Source of the DNA: an uncultured Lachnospiraceae bacterium
GTDB lineage: Bacteria; Bacillota; Clostridia; Lachnospirales; Lachnospiraceae
Direction: 5' to 3'
Length of the DNA stretch: 64,000 nucleotides
Assembly (NCBI GenBank): GCA_947367855.1
Contig: CANBFE010000020.1
Location: forward strand, 7,509 to 71,508
Shown: positions 43,453 through 51,116 of the stretch, piece by piece
How the letters are laid out: the number at the start of each line of letters is the position of its first letter
Numbering within the stretch: position 1 is the stretch's first letter
Notes under the pieces: model-generated
Databases searched by the model: none
The model's input: only the letters and a program-made list of their open reading frames with translations
Told to the model about the DNA's origin: nothing
Translations under genes and position numbers: made by a program

Positions 43453-44172
43453 TTATCTGTTGATTTCTATCTGAAAACTGCTTCTGCTTGCCGGGTAATA
43501 GCTCTCCGTGTACTCCACCACCTGACCGTTCTGGGTATAGCCCTGTGAAGTGATAAAAGCTGTAGGTTCAAATATCGTAATCTCCAACCCCGCCGCCACC
43601 TCCGCCGGAGGCATGGCCACCTCCAGTTTCCGGGAGGCATGCACCACGGAAAGCCCCCTGGCATCCAGGGCCTCATAAAAAGAAGTATCGGTAAAATCCA
43701 TCTCCGGCATCTCCGGAAAAAGTTTCAGCGGAACATACAATGTGGTATATACCACAGGCGCATTGGCATACAGATTCTCCAGATTCCGTATTCTCACCAG
43801 ACGGGTGACCAGCTCGTCCCCACGGATTCTCAGGGCATCCCCCACCTTTTCCCCTGCTTTTTCCGTCTGAATACAAACCACCCGGGTGCGCAGAACACGG
43901 TTTTTCTTCCGGCTCTCCTCCCGATATCCCGTGACGAAACTGGTGGATTCATGGACCAGTTTTGGCTGGGCCACAAAAGTACCGCTGCCCTTCACTCTGG
44001 TCAGTCTTCCCTCCCTTGCCAGCAAATCCAGAGCCTGCCGCACCGTGGGACGGCTGACCCCCAGGGACTGGGCCAACTCGTTTTCCGTGGGTATCCTGTT
44101 CCCCAGAGGATACTGACCGTCGGCAATCCGCCCCCTGAGCAGCTCTGCTATCTGAACATAACGTGCCTGCAT
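43453..44172 (-). CDS. GntR-family transcriptional regulator, HutC/UTRA type
   Basis: A 239-aa regulator: winged helix at residues 1-70 (YPLGNRIPTENELAQSLGVSRPTVRQALDLLAREG and VKGSGTFVA), then a UTRA ligand-binding domain (about 90-238). UTRA domains bind small sugars or sugar phosphates that release the protein from its operator. It is the only sugar-type regulator in the region, so it is the main candidate to bind the two AraR-like palindromes at 38261 and 46302. A promoter with TTGCGG-17-TACAAT lies at 44270-44298. Whether it also binds the 38343 inverted repeat is unknown. Confidence 0.92.
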   Translation of the reverse strand: MQARYVQIAELLRGRIADGQYPLGNRIPTENELAQSLGVSRPTVRQALDLLAREGRLTRVKGSGTFVAQPKLVHESTSFVTGYREESRKKNRVLRTRVVCIQTEKAGEKVGDALRIRGDELVTRLVRIRNLENLYANAPVVYTTLYVPLKLFPEMPEMDFTDTSFYEALDARGLSVVHASRKLEVAMPPAEVAAGLEITIFEPTAFITSQGYTQNGQVVEYTESYYPASRSSFQIEINR

Positions 44173-44269
44173 GAATCCCTTCCTCCCAATTTCCGTTCCC
44201 CAACTCCCCCGCCCTGTACTGCAGACGGCGCCGGACGGGGCTGCTGCTTCCTATTCCATATCTGAAGCT

Positions 44270-44298
44270 ATTGTAACATAATTTTCCGTCCTCCGCAA
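44270..44298 (-). promoter_or_regulatory. promoter of the GntR regulator gene
   Basis: On the minus strand TTGCGG (44298-44293) and TACAAT (44275-44270) are spaced by 17 bases, about 100 bases upstream of the gntR-type gene. The -35 box is only a partial match. Confidence 0.55.
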
Positions 44299-44337
44299 TG
44301 TATCCTGCCGCCCACTCCGCGCAGGCTCCATGCCCCC

Positions 44338-46281
44338 TCAAAATTTCAGGGAGCACCGGAACCTTGCGTCCTCGTCATACCACATTACAAAATTAGTCCC
44401 CCATACGTTATTGTGGAGATTGATGCAGACTCCCCGGTCAGCGGGCGCATTTTCCCGCGAAAAGGTAAGCAGGGCAGGCTCTCCCAGGTTTACCAACGGC
44501 GCATCCAAAGTGGAAAGCAGCATGTTCTCAAACCGGACGCCCTCGTCCACCCCATGCAGCCGCTTATTGCCGCCGCTCACGACTTCCTCTGGCCCAATCC
44601 ACTGTTCCAGCTTCCTCAGACCCAGAAGCCTCTGGGGCGGCGCGAATTGAAGCCAGGAAGCTTCCGCCACCCGGCAGGCCCGCTTTCCGAACCAGGCAAA
44701 ATCAAAATCGATCTGATTTTCGCCCAATGTCAGATGCTGCTCCAACAGTTCCATGCCTCCGTACCGCATTATGGTCTCTTCGGGCAGCGTCATGCGGATA
44801 ATCACATCCCTGTCCTTCCGCCAGATACCGCTTACCCTTGGCAGATAACAGCATCCGCAGGCTACCGCCTCAATCATACCGATCTTTCCAAAGTCTTCCG
44901 CCGCCCACTCCGCGTCGCTGGTCACATATTCTCTCCGGAATCTTTCGTATTCCGTCTCCGAAAACACTTCATACAGAAACTGCCCAAGAGGATGCTCCTC
45001 ATCGGCCAACACCTCTCCTGCCTTTTCCAGAAAGCTCACCGCCCCCTGTCCGCTGATCCTGACCAGATATCCTCCTGCCTCAAACACAGTCTCCGGCTCT
45101 TCCACTGTAAATCCGGTCAGGTCCCAGGGCTTTCTGCTGCGCTGCGCCAGGGCCGCCTCCCCCAGTTTCCGGTTCTCTCCCCGCAGCTTCTCCAGGGCCG
45201 CCTCCAGATACCCTCTCTGCTCCTTCCAGGAAGCTTCCAACCGCCGATACGCTGCCCCCATCCTGGCAGTCTCGAATTCCTTTCTCCGGTAATTCCCATG
45301 ATCCCCGAACCGAAACCCGGATTCCCCGTTTTTCCCCAGGCAGGTCTTCTCGTCCAACCCCCAGGTATGCTCCGGAATCGGAAGCAATTCTCTGTAGAAT
45401 CCTTCCTTTTCGTCTTCCGGCAGACTCTTCCCCAGCCGCAGCAGCCCCCGGTAGGCGCTGATCTTGCCCGGATCGCTGCCTGCGCCGTGTATCCAGGTAT
45501 CTCCGATTTCCCCCTCAATCACCGGAAGGCGTTCCCGCTGTCCCTCCGCGGCCTGCGCCAAATCCTCCAAGGTTCCCGCGGAAAGCTCCGCCTCCGGATA
45601 TTGCTCATGGAGCATCCGGTAAATCTTCCGGATATCCTCCGGAGACTGGGGGCCGTGATTATCCCCCGTATGGGCAAAGCACACGCGGCAGCCGCTGTCT
45701 CCTATCGGGGTCATCTGTCCGTAATCCCGGTTATACATAACGATAATCTCCTCCCCGGAAGGCGCGCGCCAGCGAAACAGCTCCGGCACGTCCGGCGGCG
45801 TGGAGGCGGGATTCACCCCGATATGCAGAAACCGGATTCCCGCCCTGTACAAAAGGGGCACAATCCCCCTGGTATGGCCGGGGACGTCCGTGAGCTTGGC
45901 TGCGGTAGTCCGCATGCCAAAACGCTCATCCAGGGCGCGGGAGATCCACAGACCGCAGGAAAGCAGCTCCTCGTCCATCAGTTCCGTATGAGTGGTAAAC
46001 GGCATCCCGTGCCAGCGGATGTCCCCATGCGCAATGGCATCCTCCATCAGTTCCGGGTGCCTGCCGTGCTCCAGATAATCCTGAATCAGCCAGGAACCCA
46101 CAGTCCAGATAAGGCCCTCCTTCTCCCCTCTCAGCTGCCTGGCCGCTTCCATGGCTCCCGGCAGATAATGCTCCCGGTAATTATGCAGCACATTCCCTGC
46201 CAAATCCGTAAATCCCAAGTCCAGATGCGTCTTGAAGATGACAATCACTTTTTCCATTTTTCCTCTTCCTTTTTCTTCCAT
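44338..46281 (-). CDS. DUF5054/GH38-like hydrolase
   Basis: A 647-aa protein with KTHLDLGFTDLAG near the N-terminus, AKLTDVPGHTRGIVPLL (candidate nucleophile Asp) and IPEHTWGLDEKTCLG, as in GH38-related DUF5054 proteins. It has no signal peptide. Two starts are plausible: 46281 (AAAGGGAT nine bases upstream) and 46257 (closer to the usual family start, with GAAGAGG upstream); 46281 is given here. It diverges from the 46405 gene across a region with an AraR-like palindrome, placing it in the same regulon as the GH29 operon. Activity is not established for the family. Confidence 0.8.
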   Translation of the reverse strand: MEEKGRGKMEKVIVIFKTHLDLGFTDLAGNVLHNYREHYLPGAMEAARQLRGEKEGLIWTVGSWLIQDYLEHGRHPELMEDAIAHGDIRWHGMPFTTHTELMDEELLSCGLWISRALDERFGMRTTAAKLTDVPGHTRGIVPLLYRAGIRFLHIGVNPASTPPDVPELFRWRAPSGEEIIVMYNRDYGQMTPIGDSGCRVCFAHTGDNHGPQSPEDIRKIYRMLHEQYPEAELSAGTLEDLAQAAEGQRERLPVIEGEIGDTWIHGAGSDPGKISAYRGLLRLGKSLPEDEKEGFYRELLPIPEHTWGLDEKTCLGKNGESGFRFGDHGNYRRKEFETARMGAAYRRLEASWKEQRGYLEAALEKLRGENRKLGEAALAQRSRKPWDLTGFTVEEPETVFEAGGYLVRISGQGAVSFLEKAGEVLADEEHPLGQFLYEVFSETEYERFRREYVTSDAEWAAEDFGKIGMIEAVACGCCYLPRVSGIWRKDRDVIIRMTLPEETIMRYGGMELLEQHLTLGENQIDFDFAWFGKRACRVAEASWLQFAPPQRLLGLRKLEQWIGPEEVVSGGNKRLHGVDEGVRFENMLLSTLDAPLVNLGEPALLTFSRENAPADRGVCINLHNNVWGTNFVMWYDEDARFRCSLKF

Positions 46282-46301
46282 GTTATCATCCCTTTCCTCT
46301 T

Positions 46302-46317
46302 TTTGTAAATACATATT
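46302..46317. promoter_or_regulatory. AraR-like palindromic operator, second copy
   Basis: TTTTGTAAATACATAT matches the palindrome at 38261-38276 in 14 of 16 positions. It lies between two divergent genes, downstream of the probable minus-strand start region and 20 bases before the plus-strand -35 box, so it could control both. Confidence 0.6.
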
Positions 46318-46336
46318 CAAATTATTATTTTCTGTA

Positions 46337-46365
46337 TTGACATATCTACCGGAATTTAGTATTGT
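46337..46365 (+). promoter_or_regulatory. promoter of the 46405-50505 operon
   Basis: TTGACA (46337-46342) and TATTGT (46360-46365) are 17 bases apart, about 40 bases upstream of the ATG at 46405. Confidence 0.72.
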
Positions 46366-46404
46366 AAAAGCAAAAACAATTCAGGGTAGAGAAAGGACAA
46401 ACAT

Positions 46405-48747
46405 ATGGTTATCAACTTTGGCAAATCAGAACTCACCTTATCACCTCAGGGTCTGATCACAGACCTCACCTTCGGGCAGAAATCCGTCTTCCCCAAGGGA
46501 CAGCAATCCTATCTGATCCGGCTCTTCCGGAACAATGCGCCCTGTGAGATCAAAGACGTGCGCCTGAAAGACAATCTGCTCATCTACCGCTTTGCGGACA
46601 CCGCAGACCAGGTTTCCCTGCAGATTACCTGCAAGGATGACTATACTGTCTTCGAAGTGACAGAGTGCCCGGAAAGCTTTGACTTCCTTACCATCGGCCC
46701 CATTGTCACCAGCCTCAACGACGTGGTAGGAGACGTGGTGGGTATTGTACAGGGCCAGGGCGCCGCAATGGGCATACAGGGTCTGCACAGGAAGCTGCTG
46801 GCCGGTTTCCCCGATGAACTCTGCCAACATGCCATCCATGCCACAGAGGAAACCACCTCCGCCCTCACCGTATGCAACGGAGAGGCCAATACCGCTGCCG
46901 CCTACGCCATGCCCTTTGGCAGCGTTCTGCAGCTGTTCTGTGAAAACAGACGCAGAGACAGGATCAAGTCAGTGGCATACGCCAAACAGTGCGTGCCTGC
47001 CCCCAACCTGGACCGGGAGGACGCGGATATCCGCGGCTGTCGTTTTGCGCTGCTCTCCTGTCCTTCCGCAGAGGCCCTCTCCGTTATCGGAAAAATGGAG
47101 GAAAACGAAGGCCTTCCCCATCCCATGATAGACGGTGAATGGGTAAAGACTTCACGGAGAGCCACTTATTCCTACCTGATCGGCGAATTCGGTGTTGACA
47201 ATCTTGACAAAATGCTCTCCTATACGAAAAAGGGCGGCTTCCCCTGCCTCTATCATCCGGAGCCCTTTGACACCTGGGGACATTTTGAGCTGAGAAAGGA
47301 CCAGTTTCCGGAAGGAGACCTGTCTCTGAAAAACTGCGCGGAGAAAGCTGCGGCCCAGGGCGTCAGCCTGGGGCTCCACACCCTCACCAGTTTTACCAAG
47401 ACAAACGACGCCTATGTGACGCCGGTTCCCCACAAGAGATTAAAGGGCATGCTCCCCGGCACCCTGGAAGAGGATGCAGCGGCAGAACAGACCCGGCTTT
47501 CCGTCAAGGGCGTAGCCGGTCTGATCTACCCGGCTACCCTGAACTGCATCAGAATAGAGGATGAGTTGGTCCAATACACCGAATTCGAGACAGTATCCGA
47601 CGATGCCTTCCTGTTAAAAGGCTGTAAACGGGGCGCTTTCGGCACAGAAGCCGTCTCCCACAAAAAGGACAGCCCGGTCTGCAAGCTCATCGACTATCCC
47701 TACCATACCCTGTTTCCGGATATTGAGCTCCAGGATCGGTTTGCGGACAGAATTGCCGAACTGTTTAACTATGCCGGAATACAGCAGATTTCCTTTGACG
47801 GACTGGAGGGCTGCGAGTGGACGGGAGAGGGAGAATATGCCAATAATAACTTCTGCATGAGATGTTATGACCAGTTTGACCATACCGTGATAAACGACGC
47901 CTCCAGACTGCACCATTTCCTGTGGCACATGAATACAAGGATGAACTGGGGAGAGCCCTGGGGAGAGGAAATGCGGGCGGGCCAGGTGGAGGGCCGGATG
48001 CGGAATCAGGCATTCTTCCACAAAAATCTCTTTCCCGCCATGCTGGGATGGTTCCTGATCCGGAAAGCCAACCGCAGATTTGAAGCCAGCACCCTCATGG
48101 ACATGGAATGGGCCTTGTCCGAGGCAGCCGGATTCGACGCAGGTTTTTCCCTCAGCGCCTCCTGCGATACCCTGGATTCCCTGGGAACCACGGAAGAGAT
48201 TCTGGAGGCCATCCGCAACTGGGAACTGCTGCGCTATGAGAATCGTTTTGACGACAGCCTGAAAGAGCAGCTGAAAAAACCGGAGACGGAATGGCACCTG
48301 GAAAAGGAGAATGAAACCACTTTCCGGCTCTATCCCCTGGCGATCAGCAAGCCTCTGGTATGCGATCTCCTGGAAATGCAGCCCGGACAGCCCGGAGGTT
48401 CCGACTGGAGCCTTACACAGCCTTTTGACAGGCAGAATTTCTCCTTCCGGATGAAGGTGGACGGCTACGGCCATATAGAGAATCCCAAATTTTACAATGC
48501 CACAGGTGTGCTGCAGTTCCAGACCACCGTAAAGGGCGGCCAGTATCTGCTGTTTGACGGCCAGAAGGCATTCGTTACGGACAGAAACTATAATAAACTG
48601 TACGAAGCGGCCTATATTGGCAGCTGCCAGGTGGAAAAGGGCCATTCTCAGCTGAGCTTTGGCTGCTCTTTCGGCGGAGACGAAGGACCAGAGGTCAAAG
48701 TACGTATTATCACAAAATCAGAACCTTATTCCATTACCAGGGAGTAA
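46405..48747 (+). CDS. large cytoplasmic protein of unknown family, glycoside-hydrolase-like
   Basis: A 780-aa protein I cannot place in a named family. Residues about 1-230 look like a beta-sandwich. About 230-580 look like a TIM-barrel: GGFPCLYHPEPFDTWGHFELRKDQ is split by strand/helix alternation, followed by ISFDGLEGCEWTGEGEYANNNF and TLMDMEWALSEAAGFDAGFSL. About 600-780 form a second beta domain. The acidic residues in SFDGLEGCEW and MDMEWAL are candidate catalytic groups. No signal peptide. It is transcribed with the phosphomannose-isomerase-like gene (16-base gap) and diverges from the DUF5054 gene under a shared operator, so a role in the same glycan pathway is likely. Confidence 0.75.
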   Translation: MVINFGKSELTLSPQGLITDLTFGQKSVFPKGQQSYLIRLFRNNAPCEIKDVRLKDNLLIYRFADTADQVSLQITCKDDYTVFEVTECPESFDFLTIGPIVTSLNDVVGDVVGIVQGQGAAMGIQGLHRKLLAGFPDELCQHAIHATEETTSALTVCNGEANTAAAYAMPFGSVLQLFCENRRRDRIKSVAYAKQCVPAPNLDREDADIRGCRFALLSCPSAEALSVIGKMEENEGLPHPMIDGEWVKTSRRATYSYLIGEFGVDNLDKMLSYTKKGGFPCLYHPEPFDTWGHFELRKDQFPEGDLSLKNCAEKAAAQGVSLGLHTLTSFTKTNDAYVTPVPHKRLKGMLPGTLEEDAAAEQTRLSVKGVAGLIYPATLNCIRIEDELVQYTEFETVSDDAFLLKGCKRGAFGTEAVSHKKDSPVCKLIDYPYHTLFPDIELQDRFADRIAELFNYAGIQQISFDGLEGCEWTGEGEYANNNFCMRCYDQFDHTVINDASRLHHFLWHMNTRMNWGEPWGEEMRAGQVEGRMRNQAFFHKNLFPAMLGWFLIRKANRRFEASTLMDMEWALSEAAGFDAGFSLSASCDTLDSLGTTEEILEAIRNWELLRYENRFDDSLKEQLKKPETEWHLEKENETTFRLYPLAISKPLVCDLLEMQPGQPGGSDWSLTQPFDRQNFSFRMKVDGYGHIENPKFYNATGVLQFQTTVKGGQYLLFDGQKAFVTDRNYNKLYEAAYIGSCQVEKGHSQLSFGCSFGGDEGPEVKVRIITKSEPYSITRE

Positions 48748-48762
48748 GAAGGAGAAAAGCTA

Positions 48763-50505
48763 ATGCAGAATAATCACCCATTCCGTCGTTTTCCCACAAT
48801 TAAAATCAACGGCTATGACCACGCCGCAGCCACGGATCAGGATACCATCCTTCAGCATTTGCGACACATGTGTCAGAACAGAGAACGGACCGTCATCGTG
48901 GCAGAATGCTATCCCGGCGTGGACCAGAGCGAATTAACAGCGCTCTTCTCCCCTCTGGAACCGACGGAATGCATCTGCAGCGATGACCTGGCCCTGCCAC
49001 CGGAGGAAATCGACGCCCTGATCCAACGGGATCTTACGGAAGATGACCCTGTCTTCGGCATAATGACAGCCAGACGTCTGGAAGACTTCTTTCCCTCGGA
49101 AAACCTGGAAAACGCCCGCCGGAGAATAGAGGCCGTAAAGTCCGGCATCCTGCTGGTTTATGGGGTGGGCGCCTCCCTGGTCTGCCGTGGAGACATCCTT
49201 GTTGTAGCGGACATCACCCGCTGGGAGATTCAGCTGCGCTACCGCAGAGGACTGTCCAACTGGCGGACCGCCAAAACGGATCTTCCCAAAAACAAAAAAT
49301 ACAAGAGAGGCTATTTCGCCGAATGGCGGTGGGCCGACCACATCAAGGACAGGCTGCTTCCGGAAATGGATCTGTATCTGGACATGACTGCCCCCCGGGC
49401 TCCCGCCATGGTCTCCGGTCCGGCCTACCGCGCAGCCCTAGAACAGGTATCCGGACAGCCCTTCCGCATGGTACCCTATTTTGATCCCGGGGTATGGGGC
49501 GGCGACTGGATGAAAAACCATTTTGACCTGCCGGAAAACGGCTCCAACTATGCCTGGAGCTTTGACGGCGTGCCCGAGGAGAACAGCCTCCTTCTGGATT
49601 TCGGCGGAAAACTGGTGCAGACCCCTGCCCTGAACCTGGTCCACTGCTGCCCCAGGCCCCTTCTGGGCGAGAGAGTTCACGGGAGGTTCGGTGCGGAATT
49701 TCCCATCCGTTTCGACATGCTGGACACCATGAACGGCCAGAACCTGTCCCTGCAGGTCCATCCTTTGACGGAATACATTCAGCAGAATTTCCATATGCAT
49801 TACACCCAGGACGAGAGTTATTACCTGTTGGATGCCCAGGGCGAAGACCCCTGCGTCTACCTGGGCATAAAAACCGGAACAGACCCCGGCGCCATGATAC
49901 AGGCCCTGGAGGATGCCCGGGATGGGACTGCGCCCTTTCCCGCAGAAGATTTTGTAAACCGCATTCCCGTGAAAAAGCATGACCATGTACTGATTCCCGC
50001 GGGTACAGTACACTGTTCCGGCGCCAACACCATGGTGCTGGAAATCAGCGCAACCCCCTATATTTTTACCTTCAAGCTATGGGACTGGGGACGTCTGGAT
50101 CTGGACGGCAGGCCCAGGCCCATCCACCTCAATCACGGAGCAGCCAATATTCAGTGGGATCGGAATACCGAATGGGTAAAAGAAAATATCGTCAATCAGA
50201 TTACGCTGATTCATAAAGATGTGCGGGGAACCGTAGAGCGCACCGGCCTTCATGAGCGGGAATTCCTGGACACCTTCCGGGTCAGCACTTCCTCGGAACT
50301 GCCCATCCGGCGCAACGGCAGCGTCCACATGATGAACCTGGTAGAGGGAGGCAATGCCCTGCTGATCAGCGAAAACGGGCATTTTCCTCCCTTTGAACTG
50401 CATTATGCGGAGACCTGCATTATCCCGGAAGCTGCAGGCCCCTATCTGATTCGCTCCCCAGAAGGCGAGCCCATTAAGGCAATTATCGCCAGCGTACGCA
50501 ACTAA
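48763..50505 (+). CDS. class I mannose-6-phosphate isomerase-like protein with extra N-terminal domain
   Basis: A 580-aa protein. Residues about 215-480 are a type I phosphomannose isomerase cupin core, with zinc ligands in LSLQVHP (Gln, His), DESYYLL (Glu) and IPAGTVHCSG (His). The first 200 residues (RTVIVAECYPGVDQSELT, LLVYGVGASLV, WRWADHIKDRLL) are not part of ordinary ManA (about 310-390 aa) and look like a kinase-fold remnant without a P-loop. It is coupled to the 46405 gene, with AAGGAG before the ATG. It probably isomerises mannose-6-phosphate or another hexose phosphate from the glycan pathway. The natural substrate may differ from mannose. Confidence 0.83.
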   Translation: MQNNHPFRRFPTIKINGYDHAAATDQDTILQHLRHMCQNRERTVIVAECYPGVDQSELTALFSPLEPTECICSDDLALPPEEIDALIQRDLTEDDPVFGIMTARRLEDFFPSENLENARRRIEAVKSGILLVYGVGASLVCRGDILVVADITRWEIQLRYRRGLSNWRTAKTDLPKNKKYKRGYFAEWRWADHIKDRLLPEMDLYLDMTAPRAPAMVSGPAYRAALEQVSGQPFRMVPYFDPGVWGGDWMKNHFDLPENGSNYAWSFDGVPEENSLLLDFGGKLVQTPALNLVHCCPRPLLGERVHGRFGAEFPIRFDMLDTMNGQNLSLQVHPLTEYIQQNFHMHYTQDESYYLLDAQGEDPCVYLGIKTGTDPGAMIQALEDARDGTAPFPAEDFVNRIPVKKHDHVLIPAGTVHCSGANTMVLEISATPYIFTFKLWDWGRLDLDGRPRPIHLNHGAANIQWDRNTEWVKENIVNQITLIHKDVRGTVERTGLHEREFLDTFRVSTSSELPIRRNGSVHMMNLVEGGNALLISENGHFPPFELHYAETCIIPEAAGPYLIRSPEGEPIKAIIASVRN

Positions 50506-50535
50506 ACATCTGCGACGCATTTAAACACGCCTCCC

Positions 50536-50587
50536 AAAGGGACAGACAGCTCCGGGCTTATCAGCCGGTCAGCCTCTGCCCCTTCTT
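50536..50587. terminator. hairpin between convergent genes
   Basis: AAGGGACAGA and TCTGCCCCTT (one mismatch) enclose a CCGG/CCGG inner stem, then CTTTC. It separates the plus-strand isomerase gene from the minus-strand small protein gene. The T run is weak. Confidence 0.45.
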
Positions 50588-50610
50588 TCATAAAGTCATT
50601 TCACTCCGCT

Positions 50611-50955
50611 CTATGGCCCGAGATCAATCTCCTGTTGGATATATACTGCTTCCTCGATAAGGCCGATGCCCATAAACACGGCCCACACATAGGGCGCGCC
50701 GTACACATTCAGAGTCTTGGGCCCCACGATTATCCTGGGCGCATTCTCTCCGGTCTGATCCTGTATCAGCTTCTCATAAGCCTTCTCGAAAGTGCTCCTG
50801 GTGATGGAGCGCTCCCGTCTGTCCGTGAACAACTCCCCGCCTTTGATGGTGTAAGTAAAAGGAAGTCCCTTTTTGGTCAGAAACTGTTTTCCCTCGTGTG
50901 CCCGTATCACATCCCACAGGCCAGGGACGGTTATCTTTGATGTATTGAGTTTCAT
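50611..50955 (-). CDS. small conserved-looking protein of unknown function
   Basis: A 114-aa soluble protein: MKLNTSKITVPGLWDVIRAH, then a basic middle (FTDRRERSITRSTFEKAYEKL) and a hydrophobic C-terminal stretch (PYVWAVFMGIGLIEEAVYI). AAGGAGG lies four bases before the ATG at 50955, whereas the longer frame to 51027 lacks a ribosome site. It has its own promoter (51029-51057). The alternation of basic helix and strand would allow nucleic-acid binding, but no known motif is present. It is monocistronic between the convergent isomerase gene and the upstream ATPase gene. Confidence 0.65.
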   Translation of the reverse strand: MKLNTSKITVPGLWDVIRAHEGKQFLTKKGLPFTYTIKGGELFTDRRERSITRSTFEKAYEKLIQDQTGENAPRIIVGPKTLNVYGAPYVWAVFMGIGLIEEAVYIQQEIDLGP

Positions 50956-51028
50956 ATGCCTCCTTGTGCGGCATCCGGCATCCCTCCGGAGCAGCCGACT
51001 GTTTGAGTCAGATATGCCACTATTCAAA

Positions 51029-51057
51029 TGGTAACCGATACAGGAAACGTTGTCAAT
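51029..51057 (-). promoter_or_regulatory. promoter of the 50955 gene
   Basis: On the minus strand TTGACA (51057-51052) and TACCAT (51034-51029) are 17 bases apart. The -35 box is perfect, the -10 box is weak. Confidence 0.5.
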
Positions 51058-51116
51058 GTATTTATTCTTTACTTTTCATGGAGGCTTTTTCTTGGGCATT
51101 TTGCAAATCGCAGCAT

